From contig VBBH01000114.1 in assembly GCA_005888695.1 (NCBI GenBank), forward strand, positions 1 through 5,234: a stretch of 5,234 bases of DNA. Direction: 5' to 3'. Source of the stretch: Candidatus Bathyarchaeota archaeon (GTDB lineage: Archaea; Thermoproteota; Bathyarchaeia; 40CM-2-53-6). Positions 1 through 5,161 of this stretch are shown in pieces. Position 1 is the stretch's first letter; every line of letters starts with the position of its first letter. The position numbers and the translations under genes were made by a program. The notes below the pieces were generated by a model. It made no database searches, was not told the DNA's origin, and was given only the letters and a program-made list of their open reading frames with translations.

Positions 1-1
1 T

Positions 2-712
2 AATGTCCAGTTCTATCAGCCAGTTTTGCGTACGAAGATCATGACGCCGAGCGGATTTAGGCTCAACTCTCTCACGAGTGCTGTTCCTTATACCGTATCA
101 GGAAATCAGATTCTCTTTCAAGTGTCGCCTGTGACACCTTTGTCCAATCTCTCGTTGTCGATGAACTATGGATTGAGTCCGTTTTGGGCGAGCTTGCCGC
201 CTTTGGCGTGGACGATTCTGTTGGAGTTGGCCGTGGTTTTCGCGGTCCTTGTCTTCCAGCCTAGTGCGGGAACGGTTCTTGTTGGCGGAGGTCCGTCGGA
301 CACTATGCGGAAGTATATTGACTTGAACGATGAAAAGTCTACCTTGAGACAGGAAGCGGATCGTATGGAAGAGGATCTGAGCCGGGGGGCGGTGAATAGG
401 CACGAGTACAAGAGAAGGCGACGCCTTGCGGATATCCGGATGGCGGAGATTGAGAGGTCTCTGGGACCTGTCAAAGGTCAACTCTCCGGTTCGGGCGCAA
501 GGTACCAAGATATGGTGCGAAGGGTTGAGCGAGCAGAGGCAGACCTACAAGCGGTCCGAGTCAATATCGCTGACTTGAGGAACCAGTACAGATCCGGAAA
601 GATGGAGAAGCAACTCTATGAATCGCTAACCTCAGATCTCGAAAGGAGAAAGATTCGTAATAGGCAGACTATTGACACGGTAATTATTACGCTAAGAGAA
701 GAAATACGGTAA
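2..712 (+). CDS. C-terminal part of a single-pass membrane protein with a cytoplasmic coiled coil (5' truncated by window edge)
   Basis: The reading frame is open to the left edge, so the true start lies outside the window; a TTG at 26 and an ATG at 41 are in frame but neither looks like a real start. The first ~55 visible residues are rich in Ser, Thr, Asn, Pro and hydrophobics, like the end of an extracytoplasmic beta-rich domain. One membrane segment follows at about 194-259 (FWASLPPLAWTILLELAV...), then a Gly-rich linker. The last ~130 residues are strongly charged and helical (Arg, Glu, Lys, Leu), as in a coiled coil. Two stretches in this part, DLSRGAVNRHEYKRRRRL and QYRSGKMEKQLYESLTSDL, share an L-x-G-x-Y-L spacing that resembles SHOCT-type oligomerisation motifs. 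By the positive-inside rule the coiled coil should be cytoplasmic. It could be a surface-anchored scaffold or sensor. I do not recognise the family and assign no function. It ends at TAA 710-712. Confidence 0.8.
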   Translation, partial: NVQFYQPVLRTKIMTPSGFRLNSLTSAVPYTVSGNQILFQVSPVTPLSNLSLSMNYGLSPFWASLPPLAWTILLELAVVFAVLVFQPSAGTVLVGGGPSDTMRKYIDLNDEKSTLRQEADRMEEDLSRGAVNRHEYKRRRRLADIRMAEIERSLGPVKGQLSGSGARYQDMVRRVERAEADLQAVRVNIADLRNQYRSGKMEKQLYESLTSDLERRKIRNRQTIDTVIITLREEIR

Positions 713-741
713 ATCAGACACTTCACGACCTCGCTAAAGCA

Positions 742-757
742 CTCTCACACCCGAGAG
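742..757 (+). other. Short hairpin downstream of the membrane protein gene
   Basis: CTCTC (742-746) and GAGAG (753-757) form a perfect 5-bp stem around a 6-base loop, 30 bases after the stop codon at 710-712. No T-run follows directly, so it is a weak terminator candidate at best. Confidence 0.25.
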
Positions 758-764
758 ATTATCG

Positions 765-823
765 AGTACGCGTCGATGAAAGTACTAGGAAAGTGTCTTT
801 CACGTCCTGAACTTCGACGTACT
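765..823 (+). other. Branched inverted repeat in the 713-867 spacer
   Basis: AGTACG-CG-TCGA (765-776) can pair with TCGACGTACT (814-823), leaving a 2-base CG bulge. Inside it, TGAAAG (777-782) can pair with CTTTCA (797-802), or alternatively GAAAG (789-793) with CTTTC (797-801) around a 3-base loop. A run of five T (835-839) follows about 12 bases later, so together these could terminate transcription of the upstream gene. A structured RNA or chance pairing are alternatives. The spacer otherwise shows only the TATA-like stretch at 833-851. Confidence 0.35.
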
Positions 824-832
824 ACCCACCCC

Positions 833-851
833 TATTTTTACAATTATATTT
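833..851 (+). promoter_or_regulatory. AT-rich TATA-like element upstream of the small gene remnant
   Basis: TATTTTTACAATTATATTT (833-851) contains two overlapping TATA-box-like strings, TATTTTTA (833-840) and TTATATTT (844-851). The first lies 28-35 bases before the ATG at 868, the usual position for an archaeal leaderless promoter. No Shine-Dalgarno sequence precedes that ATG. The call rests on composition and position only. Confidence 0.4.
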
Positions 852-867
852 TCTCAGGCGCCTCAAA

Positions 868-1079
868 ATGGGCGAGATCTGCCTCAAATCGTTCAAAATG
901 CAATTCTCGCATTTCGCGGAAATGGTATTATTCATTTAAACGTAGCGGAAATTTACGAGGAGGACATCGGGGGCCAGAAAACATGTGCGTATTTTGGCAA
1001 TCAGGGCTCAAAACGGCCGTATTTGGCAATGTGTGCTGTCAGGGGCATGAAGAAAGTTAAGGCGTTCAGGCCTTCATGA
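868..1079 (+). pseudogene. Frameshifted remnant of a small zinc-finger-like protein
   Basis: Two frames read as protein in series. From ATG 868 the first frame gives MGEICLKSFKMQFSHFAEMV and hits TAA at 937-939. The other frame then reads HLNVAEIYEEDIGGQ from 933, followed by TCAYFGNQGSKRPYLAMC and AVRGMKKVKAFRPS, to TGA 1077-1079. Third-position G+C supports a switch near 925-940: 15 of 23 codons in the first frame before it, against 8 of 29 in the second frame over 855-941, and 26 of about 46 in the second frame after it. The second frame alone is open from 789 but has no ATG, GTG or TTG start before the conserved-looking part. The spacing suggests former zinc ligands: C-x2-S near the N-terminus, C-A-Y-F at 984, and C-A-V-R-G at 1032, each resembling a C-x2-C or C-x2-H pair with the second ligand lost. 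I infer a roughly 70-residue zinc-finger protein in decay. A sequencing error, or an intact gene in one frame with an unusual start, are alternatives. The end is 16 bases from the convergent DUF72 gene. Confidence 0.5.
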
Positions 1080-1095
1080 TTCCTGTTCGCCCCTA

Positions 1096-2037
1096 TCACG
1101 ATGGACTGGAGGATTGGTTGATCATTCGTTCCAGTCTATCTCTGACCATTCTAGCGCTCAGATAAGTCGTCTCAGGCAATTTCTCGAGAAACTCTTCGGC
1201 TCTGGTTCTGCGATCATTCGTCTGATCGAACAGTTTCCAGCCTTGACTATTCAGGAGCTCTGACTTGGTCAAGGGAAACGTAGCGTCTTCTTTCAGGACC
1301 TTCTCGAGTGCGTCCAAACCCGTGTAGTTTGACAGTTTCTGGAACTTGCCGGTGGCGAGGAAGGTTTTCAGTCGCGCAGCGTCACGGTACATTCTGACAC
1401 CGTGAAATGCCAGTATACTCTTCTCGAAGCGTGGATTAGAGGCCTTTTCCGCTATCTGTTTTAGCTCATGGTCATCAAACTCGTAAATGTTTTCCTCACC
1501 CTTCCCAAACAAGCGCGTGTAAAGAATCCCAGATTCTACCATTGGCTCCTCGTCGCGAGAAATGTCCACGCAATGGATAGCATCATTCCTTTCGAGGATC
1601 TCCAGGAGCTCTCTGGTTGGAGCTGAGCCTCTAACCTCGACTGCAACCCTCGTCGCTTTGGAATGAAAATCAGAGAAGAATCTCTCAAGACCTGAGACTG
1701 TGCGTACTCCAGAATCGTGCAGAAGGACAGTTAAGACGGTTGCTTCGAGGATCTTGCAAGTTCGCTGGACAGATTCTAGGAACATCTCCCTCTTCTCATC
1801 GTCAACAAGTTTGTTCCCACAATAGTGGTCCACAAGCTTCCTATTACATCGCACCGAGAACTCAAACCTAGTTGGAACGATCCGTTTCCAACCAAGCAAC
1901 GTCCGCAGGTTCTCGAATACGTAATAGGTATTGTTCACTTCGACAAAGTCGAAGCCTTTCGAATATGCTCGAAGGCTACCCTCATGTGGAATGAGGAAGT
2001 AGGCCCATCCGCCAGCTCCTATTCGTAAAAGACCCAT
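1096..2037 (-). CDS. Divergent DUF72 (YecE-like) TIM-barrel protein with a C-terminal extension
   Basis: This is a 313-residue DUF72 protein; the family folds as a TIM barrel and its biochemical activity is not firmly established. Visible family landmarks are G-A-G-G-W-A-Y (7-13), F-V-E-V-N-N-T-Y-Y (31-39), V-E-V-R (133-136), Y-T-R-L-F-G (173-178) and a F-H-G...DAARLK segment (211-224). Several positions that are usually conserved differ: the His after E-F-R is Gly (VEVRG), and the usual R-x-H-G strand reads R-L-F-G. The protein may thus have a changed or lost active site. After the barrel (about residue 235) comes an ~80-residue extension with LDALEKVLKEDATFPLTKSE and later KLPETTYLSARMV, resembling small FP-T-K...LP...Y-S helical domains such as DUF2795; that match is from memory and weak. 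The start ATG (complement of 2035-2037) places the GGW motif at the expected distance from the N-terminus. Only a weak GGA-type site precedes it. It is transcribed away from the other DUF72 gene. Confidence 0.85.
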   Translation of the reverse strand: MGLLRIGAGGWAYFLIPHEGSLRAYSKGFDFVEVNNTYYVFENLRTLLGWKRIVPTRFEFSVRCNRKLVDHYCGNKLVDDEKREMFLESVQRTCKILEATVLTVLLHDSGVRTVSGLERFFSDFHSKATRVAVEVRGSAPTRELLEILERNDAIHCVDISRDEEPMVESGILYTRLFGKGEENIYEFDDHELKQIAEKASNPRFEKSILAFHGVRMYRDAARLKTFLATGKFQKLSNYTGLDALEKVLKEDATFPLTKSELLNSQGWKLFDQTNDRRTRAEEFLEKLPETTYLSARMVRDRLERMINQSSSPS

Positions 2038-2125
2038 ATGATTCCTGCACTCAATCCAGGGCTGTTCGAAACATTCACATTATGATAGGAGTTCGCCTAA
2101 TCTAAGCTTAGAGTGGAGGATGAAA
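2038..2125. promoter_or_regulatory. Shared divergent promoter region of the two DUF72 genes, with a 12-bp palindrome
   Basis: This spacer separates two divergent genes. Its one AT-rich string, ATTATGATA (2079-2087), is 39-47 bases from the plus start and 42-50 from the minus start, and could serve as TATA element for either gene. TCTAAGCTTAGA (2101-2112) is a perfect 12-bp palindrome. If transcription starts ~26 bases after the TATA-like string, the plus-strand start would fall at or within this palindrome, where a bound repressor would block it. The operator role is inference. Confidence 0.45.
2115..2119 (+). promoter_or_regulatory. Shine-Dalgarno site that decides the start of the plus-strand DUF72 gene
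   Basis: GGAGG lies directly against an in-frame ATG at 2120, which is too close for initiation, but is six bases before the next in-frame ATG at 2126. The spacing favours 2126, giving the N-terminus MGRVLLGTSGW, similar in length to the partner gene's MGLLRIGAGGW. Confidence 0.7.
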
Positions 2126-3316
2126 ATGGGACGAGTGCTCCTTGGGACTTCCGGTTGGTCATATCAAGAATGGGTCGGGGTCTTCTACCCCACCTCGACT
2201 GAGAGCAAGCTGAAACATTACACCCGAGTTTTCCCCACGGCTGAAGTAGACTCGACATTCTACGCCATGCCCCAGCCAGGCGTCGTCCAAGGATGGGAAA
2301 GATACTCCCCCAAAGATTTCGCGTTTGCAGCAAAGCTACCGAAGACCGTGACGCATGACCTGCTCAAACAGTTAGGCCGCGATATTGAGAATGAGATGGA
2401 CAAATTCGCGGAATTGATGATGCCTTTGAACAACAGCGGCAAACTCGCTTGTCTACTTGTCCAACTCCCCCCATCCTACAAGTACGACGTTGAACATCTT
2501 GATCAATTCCTCGCACTATTACCACACGGATACAAGTATGCGATCGAGTTCCGACACAAATCCTGGCTACAACCCCAAACATGGAAGATCCTCTCACGCT
2601 ACGGCGTCGCATACACTATCGTAGACGAACCATTGCTTCCACCCGATATCCATGTAACTGCAGACTTTGCCTATCTGCGATGGCACGGCCACGGTCGAAA
2701 TCCCTGGTACGATTATCATTACGCGGACAAGGAACTTGAGGACTGGATGCCTAAGATTGAGGAGATACAATCTTCCACGAAGACCATGTACGGTTACTTC
2801 AACAACCACTTTCACGGCTACGCCGTCGAAAATGCTCTCAAGGTCCTACGAATGCTTGGCAAACTAACTCAGGAACAACAGGAGGCACTGGACAGGGCAG
2901 AGACGCACCTAGGCAAGAAGCCCTCCGCGACGGCGGGACTCGGAAAATGGCTAGACCCAAGCGGGCCAAAGGCCAAGATACTCGATCAACTAACGGATCT
3001 CATGGGGGGCCCTAGAGTTGAAAGAGCAATGTCGATAGGTGACGACGAAGTCAAGATCAAACGAGCCGATTCCAGCACCATACAGGCAAAAGTTCGAGAC
3101 TATACTATCACAATGGAGATGAGATCGAGGACCATTTTGCATGACTGTGGAGACTGGGAGAGATCAATCGAGACCAGGCAATTATGCAAACATATCGGAC
3201 GTCTCCTGTTGACGATCCCGGACCCACTTGCCACAGAATGGATCTCAAAAATACGCTCAGATCTAGAGGAATGGAACTTCAAGAAACCAGAAAAGTCGAG
3301 AGTGCCAAACGACTAG
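2126..3316 (+). CDS. DUF72 (YecE-like) protein with a SWIM-like zinc-binding C-terminus
   Basis: The N-terminal ~245 residues are a full DUF72 TIM barrel. The motifs are canonical: G-T-S-G-W-S-Y (7-13), V-D-S-T-F-Y (41-46), E-F-R-H-K-S-W (141-147), V-D-E-P (166-169), Y-L-R-W-H-G (183-188) and Y-F-N-N-H...G-Y-A-V-E-N-A (224-237). The conserved acidic, Arg and His residues suggest an active barrel, though the family's reaction is not established. The extension from about residue 248 to 396 first has a basic, low-complexity linker, then a beta-rich stretch. It ends in H-D-C-G-D-W (339-344) and L-C-K-H (353-356), fitting the C-x-C...C-x-H plan of SWIM zinc fingers with His in place of the first Cys, and then a helix ending ...LEEWNF. 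SWIM domains typically bind nucleic acid or protein partners, so DNA or RNA binding is a fair inference. The start at 2126 is chosen over 2120 from the GGAGG spacing. The protein is much longer than a plain DUF72 protein (about 240-260 residues). It ends at TAG 3314-3316. Confidence 0.88.
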   Translation: MGRVLLGTSGWSYQEWVGVFYPTSTESKLKHYTRVFPTAEVDSTFYAMPQPGVVQGWERYSPKDFAFAAKLPKTVTHDLLKQLGRDIENEMDKFAELMMPLNNSGKLACLLVQLPPSYKYDVEHLDQFLALLPHGYKYAIEFRHKSWLQPQTWKILSRYGVAYTIVDEPLLPPDIHVTADFAYLRWHGHGRNPWYDYHYADKELEDWMPKIEEIQSSTKTMYGYFNNHFHGYAVENALKVLRMLGKLTQEQQEALDRAETHLGKKPSATAGLGKWLDPSGPKAKILDQLTDLMGGPRVERAMSIGDDEVKIKRADSSTIQAKVRDYTITMEMRSRTILHDCGDWERSIETRQLCKHIGRLLLTIPDPLATEWISKIRSDLEEWNFKKPEKSRVPND

Positions 3317-3366
3317 CTATAACATCACACAAGGCCACAATTCTGCGGAGTCGTCAATGTCGTTCC

Positions 3367-3388
3367 TTCAATCCAGAACAGGATTGGA
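3367..3388 (+). other. Hairpin between the DUF72-SWIM gene and the RAM gene
   Basis: TTCAATCC (3367-3374) and GGATTGGA (3381-3388) pair over eight positions, with one G-T wobble, around a 6-base loop. It lies 51 bases after the upstream stop. No T-run follows, so a role in termination is uncertain; it might stabilise the 3' end of the mRNA. Confidence 0.35.
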
Positions 3389-3457
3389 CCATGATGGATC
3401 GAGAAAAGTGTAATAAAGGATCATACCGAGGCTGCTTCTAAGAGAGATACCAGATCC

Positions 3458-3763
3458 ATGGGGCACTATGATCCTAAAGATAGGATGAAACGGCACGTCA
3501 GAGCTTTCATCTACCTTTCCACGTCCCTCGGGAAGGAGTCGCAAGTTGCCGATGCACTTTGGCAAATGGAGGAAGTCAAAGAGGTACACATTATTCCGGG
3601 CCAACACGATATCGTCGCAGTTGTCGATGTTCCTCGGCACTTTCTAGAGCCAGACCCACAGAGCATTTACTGGTTCATGCTGGACCGCATTAAGGGAATA
3701 CCCGACATCGTCAATACAGACACTCTAATACCGATACTGTCAATGTCCAAGTGGTCCAACTAG
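3458..3763 (+). CDS. Stand-alone Lrp/AsnC ligand-binding (RAM) domain protein
   Basis: This 101-residue protein matches the alpha-beta RAM domain of Lrp/AsnC regulators: a first strand HVRAFIYLSTS (13-23), helix KESQVADALWQMEEVKEV (26-43), a G-Q-H-D-I-V-A-V-V strand (48-56) in the place of the family's G-x-x-D-hydrophobic ligand loop, a second helix IYWFMLDRIKGIPDIV (70-85) and a last strand ending TLIPIL. There is no helix-turn-helix, so it cannot bind DNA by itself. Such proteins assemble as dimers or octamers, bind amino acids or other small molecules, and may pair with a full Lrp-type regulator. The start is uncertain. ATG 3458 lacks a clear Shine-Dalgarno site, and the in-frame ATG 3485 (MKRHVRAF) also fits the domain. 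A weak TATA-like GTAATAAAG is at 3410-3418. No amino-acid gene sits nearby to suggest the ligand. It ends at TAG 3761-3763. Confidence 0.85.
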   Translation: MGHYDPKDRMKRHVRAFIYLSTSLGKESQVADALWQMEEVKEVHIIPGQHDIVAVVDVPRHFLEPDPQSIYWFMLDRIKGIPDIVNTDTLIPILSMSKWSN

Positions 3764-3812
3764 ATCACTCTCACGGAGAATTCTTCCGCAACTATTCGCC
3801 GGGGCAGCATTA

Positions 3813-3829
3813 GCCTTTTTCTAGAAGGC
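3813..3829 (+). terminator. Possible terminator after the RAM gene
   Basis: GCCTT (3813-3817) and AAGGC (3825-3829) form a 5-bp stem, and a T5 run (3816-3820) lies in the 5' arm and loop, within the pyrimidine tract 3814-3822. Archaeal termination often needs only a T-rich tract, so this site, 50 bases after the RAM stop codon, is a reasonable but weak candidate. Confidence 0.35.
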
Positions 3830-3831
3830 GG

Positions 3832-3857
3832 CCACATGATAGATTGCTATGATGTGG
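3832..3857. repeat. 26-bp imperfect inverted repeat in the RAM-phosphoribosyltransferase spacer
   Basis: CCACATGATAG (3832-3842) and CTATGATGTGG (3847-3857) pair at 10 of 11 positions around the 4-base spacer ATTG; only G3838/G3851 fails. It is the strongest dyad seen in the window's spacers. As DNA it could be an operator with CCACAT-ATAG half-sites; as RNA it would be a stable hairpin. It lies 69 bases after the RAM gene and 150 bases before the next start, so it may belong to either gene. Confidence 0.55.
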
Positions 3858-3894
3858 ACTGACCTGCACCGAGGAGCCTCAAAACCCCTATGAA

Positions 3895-3906
3895 GAGATG
3901 CATCTC
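3895..3906. repeat. 12-bp perfect palindrome
   Basis: GAGATGCATCTC reads the same on both strands. It lies about 102-113 bases before the phosphoribosyltransferase start. It could be a protein-binding site or a chance palindrome. Confidence 0.4.
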
Positions 3907-3936
3907 CACTGAGCAAAACAGGAGCCAAAGAAGAGC

Positions 3937-3961
3937 GGAGCTTCAACTGTTGAATTCCTCC
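3937..3961. repeat. Dyad upstream of the phosphoribosyltransferase promoter
   Basis: TTCAAC (3942-3947) and GTTGAA (3949-3954) mirror each other around a single T, and an outer GGAG (3937-3940) can pair with CTCC (3958-3961). It sits just upstream of the TATA-like string at 3975-3982, a common place for an archaeal activator or repressor site. The regulatory role is inference. Confidence 0.4.
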
Positions 3962-3974
3962 AAAGGCTTAAGCG

Positions 3975-3982
3975 AATATCCA
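3975..3982 (+). promoter_or_regulatory. TATA-like element of the phosphoribosyltransferase-cgi121 unit
   Basis: AATATCCA lies 26-33 bases before the TTG start at 4008, the spacing expected for leaderless archaeal transcription. No Shine-Dalgarno site precedes 4008, which fits this reading. The string is a poor TATA match, hence the modest confidence. Confidence 0.35.
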
Positions 3983-4007
3983 TGAATTACGCGCAAAAGC
4001 GAGTAAA

Positions 4008-4598
4008 TTGCCTGAGCCCAAGTACGTCGCTCCTTCTTGGGATGAGATCTACGATCTAATGCTAGGCCTAGGCAGAAAGGTCAAGGAATCGGGATTCAAA
4101 CCCGACGTTATCGTCGGAGTCTCTCGCGGTGGATGGCCTCCGGCCCGCATCATGAGTGATCTACTCAGCAATCCAAACCTTGCAAACATGAAGGTGGAAT
4201 TCTACAAGGACATTGGAGTGCGATCCAAGAGACCGAGGATAACCCAACAAGTCACCGCAGACGTCCGGAACCGGAAAGTCCTGATCGTAGATGATGTCGC
4301 TGACTCAGGGCTAAGCCTCAGAGCGGTGCGGAACCATCTCCGGCATAAGAGGACTGATGAGGTGAGGGTTTGCACGATCTACTATAAGCCCCACAGCATC
4401 TATATCCCGGACTACTTTGCGAAGAAAACGTCTAGTTGGATCATCTTTCCATGGGAAAGGTTGGAAACCCTTCGACTACTCTCCAAGAAGCTAGGAACGA
4501 GCGATTCGCATCTGACTAGAAAGATCGTAGAGGAGCTCAAAGGAAGCGGACTCCGGCCGAAGCTAGTCAGACGACTGCTATCGATAGCCGACCCATGA
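4008..4598 (+). CDS. Purine-type phosphoribosyltransferase (COG2236-like)
   Basis: This is a type I phosphoribosyltransferase of 196 residues. Enzymes of this fold transfer the phosphoribosyl group of PRPP to a base, releasing pyrophosphate; this subgroup is usually annotated as hypoxanthine or xanthine/guanine salvage. Visible features are the pyrophosphate loop G-V-S-R-G-G-W (37-43), the flexible-loop region around 66-85 (YKDIGVRSKRPRITQ), the PRPP motif V-L-I-V-D-D-V-A-D-S-G-L-S (91-103) with the acidic pair D95-D96, and the W-I-I-F-P-W-E hood segment near 144-150. A helical, basic tail of about 45 residues follows the catalytic core and could serve oligomerisation or RNA contact. Substrate cannot be decided from sequence. 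The start is TTG 4008: the frame has no ATG between the upstream stop at 3969-3971 and this point, and the domain begins at once with WDEIYDLM. The gene ends inside the start of the KEOPS subunit gene (ATGA overlap), so the two are probably translated together. Confidence 0.87.
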   Translation: MPEPKYVAPSWDEIYDLMLGLGRKVKESGFKPDVIVGVSRGGWPPARIMSDLLSNPNLANMKVEFYKDIGVRSKRPRITQQVTADVRNRKVLIVDDVADSGLSLRAVRNHLRHKRTDEVRVCTIYYKPHSIYIPDYFAKKTSSWIIFPWERLETLRLLSKKLGTSDSHLTRKIVEELKGSGLRPKLVRRLLSIADP

Positions 4599-5161
4599 TA
4601 GAAAGCAAGCTAGACGGATTCATCCTCAGCGTTTTAGGTTTCACGAATGCCATTATTCCTAGCCCTGACGTAGCCCTAGAAGAGTTGAGACGCAAATTTG
4701 TAGACTCGGAAATTCAGATGATGCGGGCAGACCGAATAGCCGGACTCGAACACCTTTCCTTTGCAGCCGAAAACGCTGTCCGAGCAGTTAGGCAAGGACG
4801 TGGAAGATCAAAGAGCGTCGCGATGGAGACGCTGCTTTTCACGTCCGGGCAGAGGCAAATCTCCAAGGCAATTGAAAGACTAGGCGTAACTCCGCACACA
4901 AGGGAAGTCGTGATCACAATCCTCTCAAGACAATCTCCCAACGAAGATGAGGCGAACGCGCGTGTGCAGTCCGTATTTGAGGGAAAGAGGTCCGACGCGG
5001 TCATCGAAATAGTGTCAGGAAAGAAAATCAAAGAACTCTGCAGGTCATTTGGGATTTCCCCAGAGGAGTTGGCTGCGGCCCGGCTTCCATCAGAGAGCGT
5101 TAACAGCCTAGTCAAGCGCCTGATACTGGAACGCTCGGCGCTCCTTTCAACCGGCACCTAG
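4595..5161 (+). CDS. cgi121: KEOPS complex subunit Cgi121
   Basis: Cgi121 is part of KEOPS (Kae1, Bud32, Pcc1, Cgi121), which makes the t6A modification at position 37 of ANN-decoding tRNAs; Cgi121 binds the Bud32 kinase and the 3' end of tRNA. The signature core is clear: I-A-G-L-E-H-L-S-F-A-A-E-N-A (48-61), then M-E-T-L-L-F-T-S-G-Q-R-Q-I (77-89) and KAIERLGV (91-98). The Q-R-Q-I segment is typical of the family. The core ends near residue 150; a tail with FGISPEELAAARLP and a final LVKRLILERSALL helix extends it to 188 residues. Similar C-terminal ends occur in archaeal homologues, so I do not read it as an added domain. Its ATG overlaps the upstream TGA as ATGA, so translation is probably coupled to that of the phosphoribosyltransferase. 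No other KEOPS gene is in the window. It ends at TAG 5159-5161. Confidence 0.85.
   Translation: MIESKLDGFILSVLGFTNAIIPSPDVALEELRRKFVDSEIQMMRADRIAGLEHLSFAAENAVRAVRQGRGRSKSVAMETLLFTSGQRQISKAIERLGVTPHTREVVITILSRQSPNEDEANARVQSVFEGKRSDAVIEIVSGKKIKELCRSFGISPEELAAARLPSESVNSLVKRLILERSALLSTGT

Noticed and set aside
98..508. 136-residue minus-strand ORF at the left end
   Set aside because: It is antisense to the membrane and coiled-coil gene and has low-quality Arg/Gln/His-rich composition.
766..822. C/D-box RNA in the first spacer
   Set aside because: A CTGA (807-810) exists, but the C-like box has two mismatches, no C' or D' box is seen, and unpaired bases separate the boxes from the stem.
935..941. 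TTTAAAC slippery heptamer as a programmed -1 frameshift site
   Set aside because: Its phase would move ribosomes from the frame ending at 1079 into the unconvincing frame ending at 1060. It does not explain the switch needed between the two protein-like segments.
776..1060. 94-residue ATG-initiated plus-strand ORF
   Set aside because: Its translation is rich in Arg, Ser, Cys and Trp without a protein-like pattern, it has no ribosome binding site, and it runs out of frame with the two better coding segments described at 868-1079.
3184..3441. 85-residue plus-strand ORF across the end of the DUF72-SWIM gene
   Set aside because: Most of its first half overlaps the SWIM-encoding frame, and the rest lacks hydrophobic pattern or a ribosome binding site.
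4714..5157. 147-residue minus-strand ORF opposite cgi121
   Set aside because: It is the antisense shadow of a clearly recognised KEOPS gene, with Ser/Arg-rich composition and no motif.
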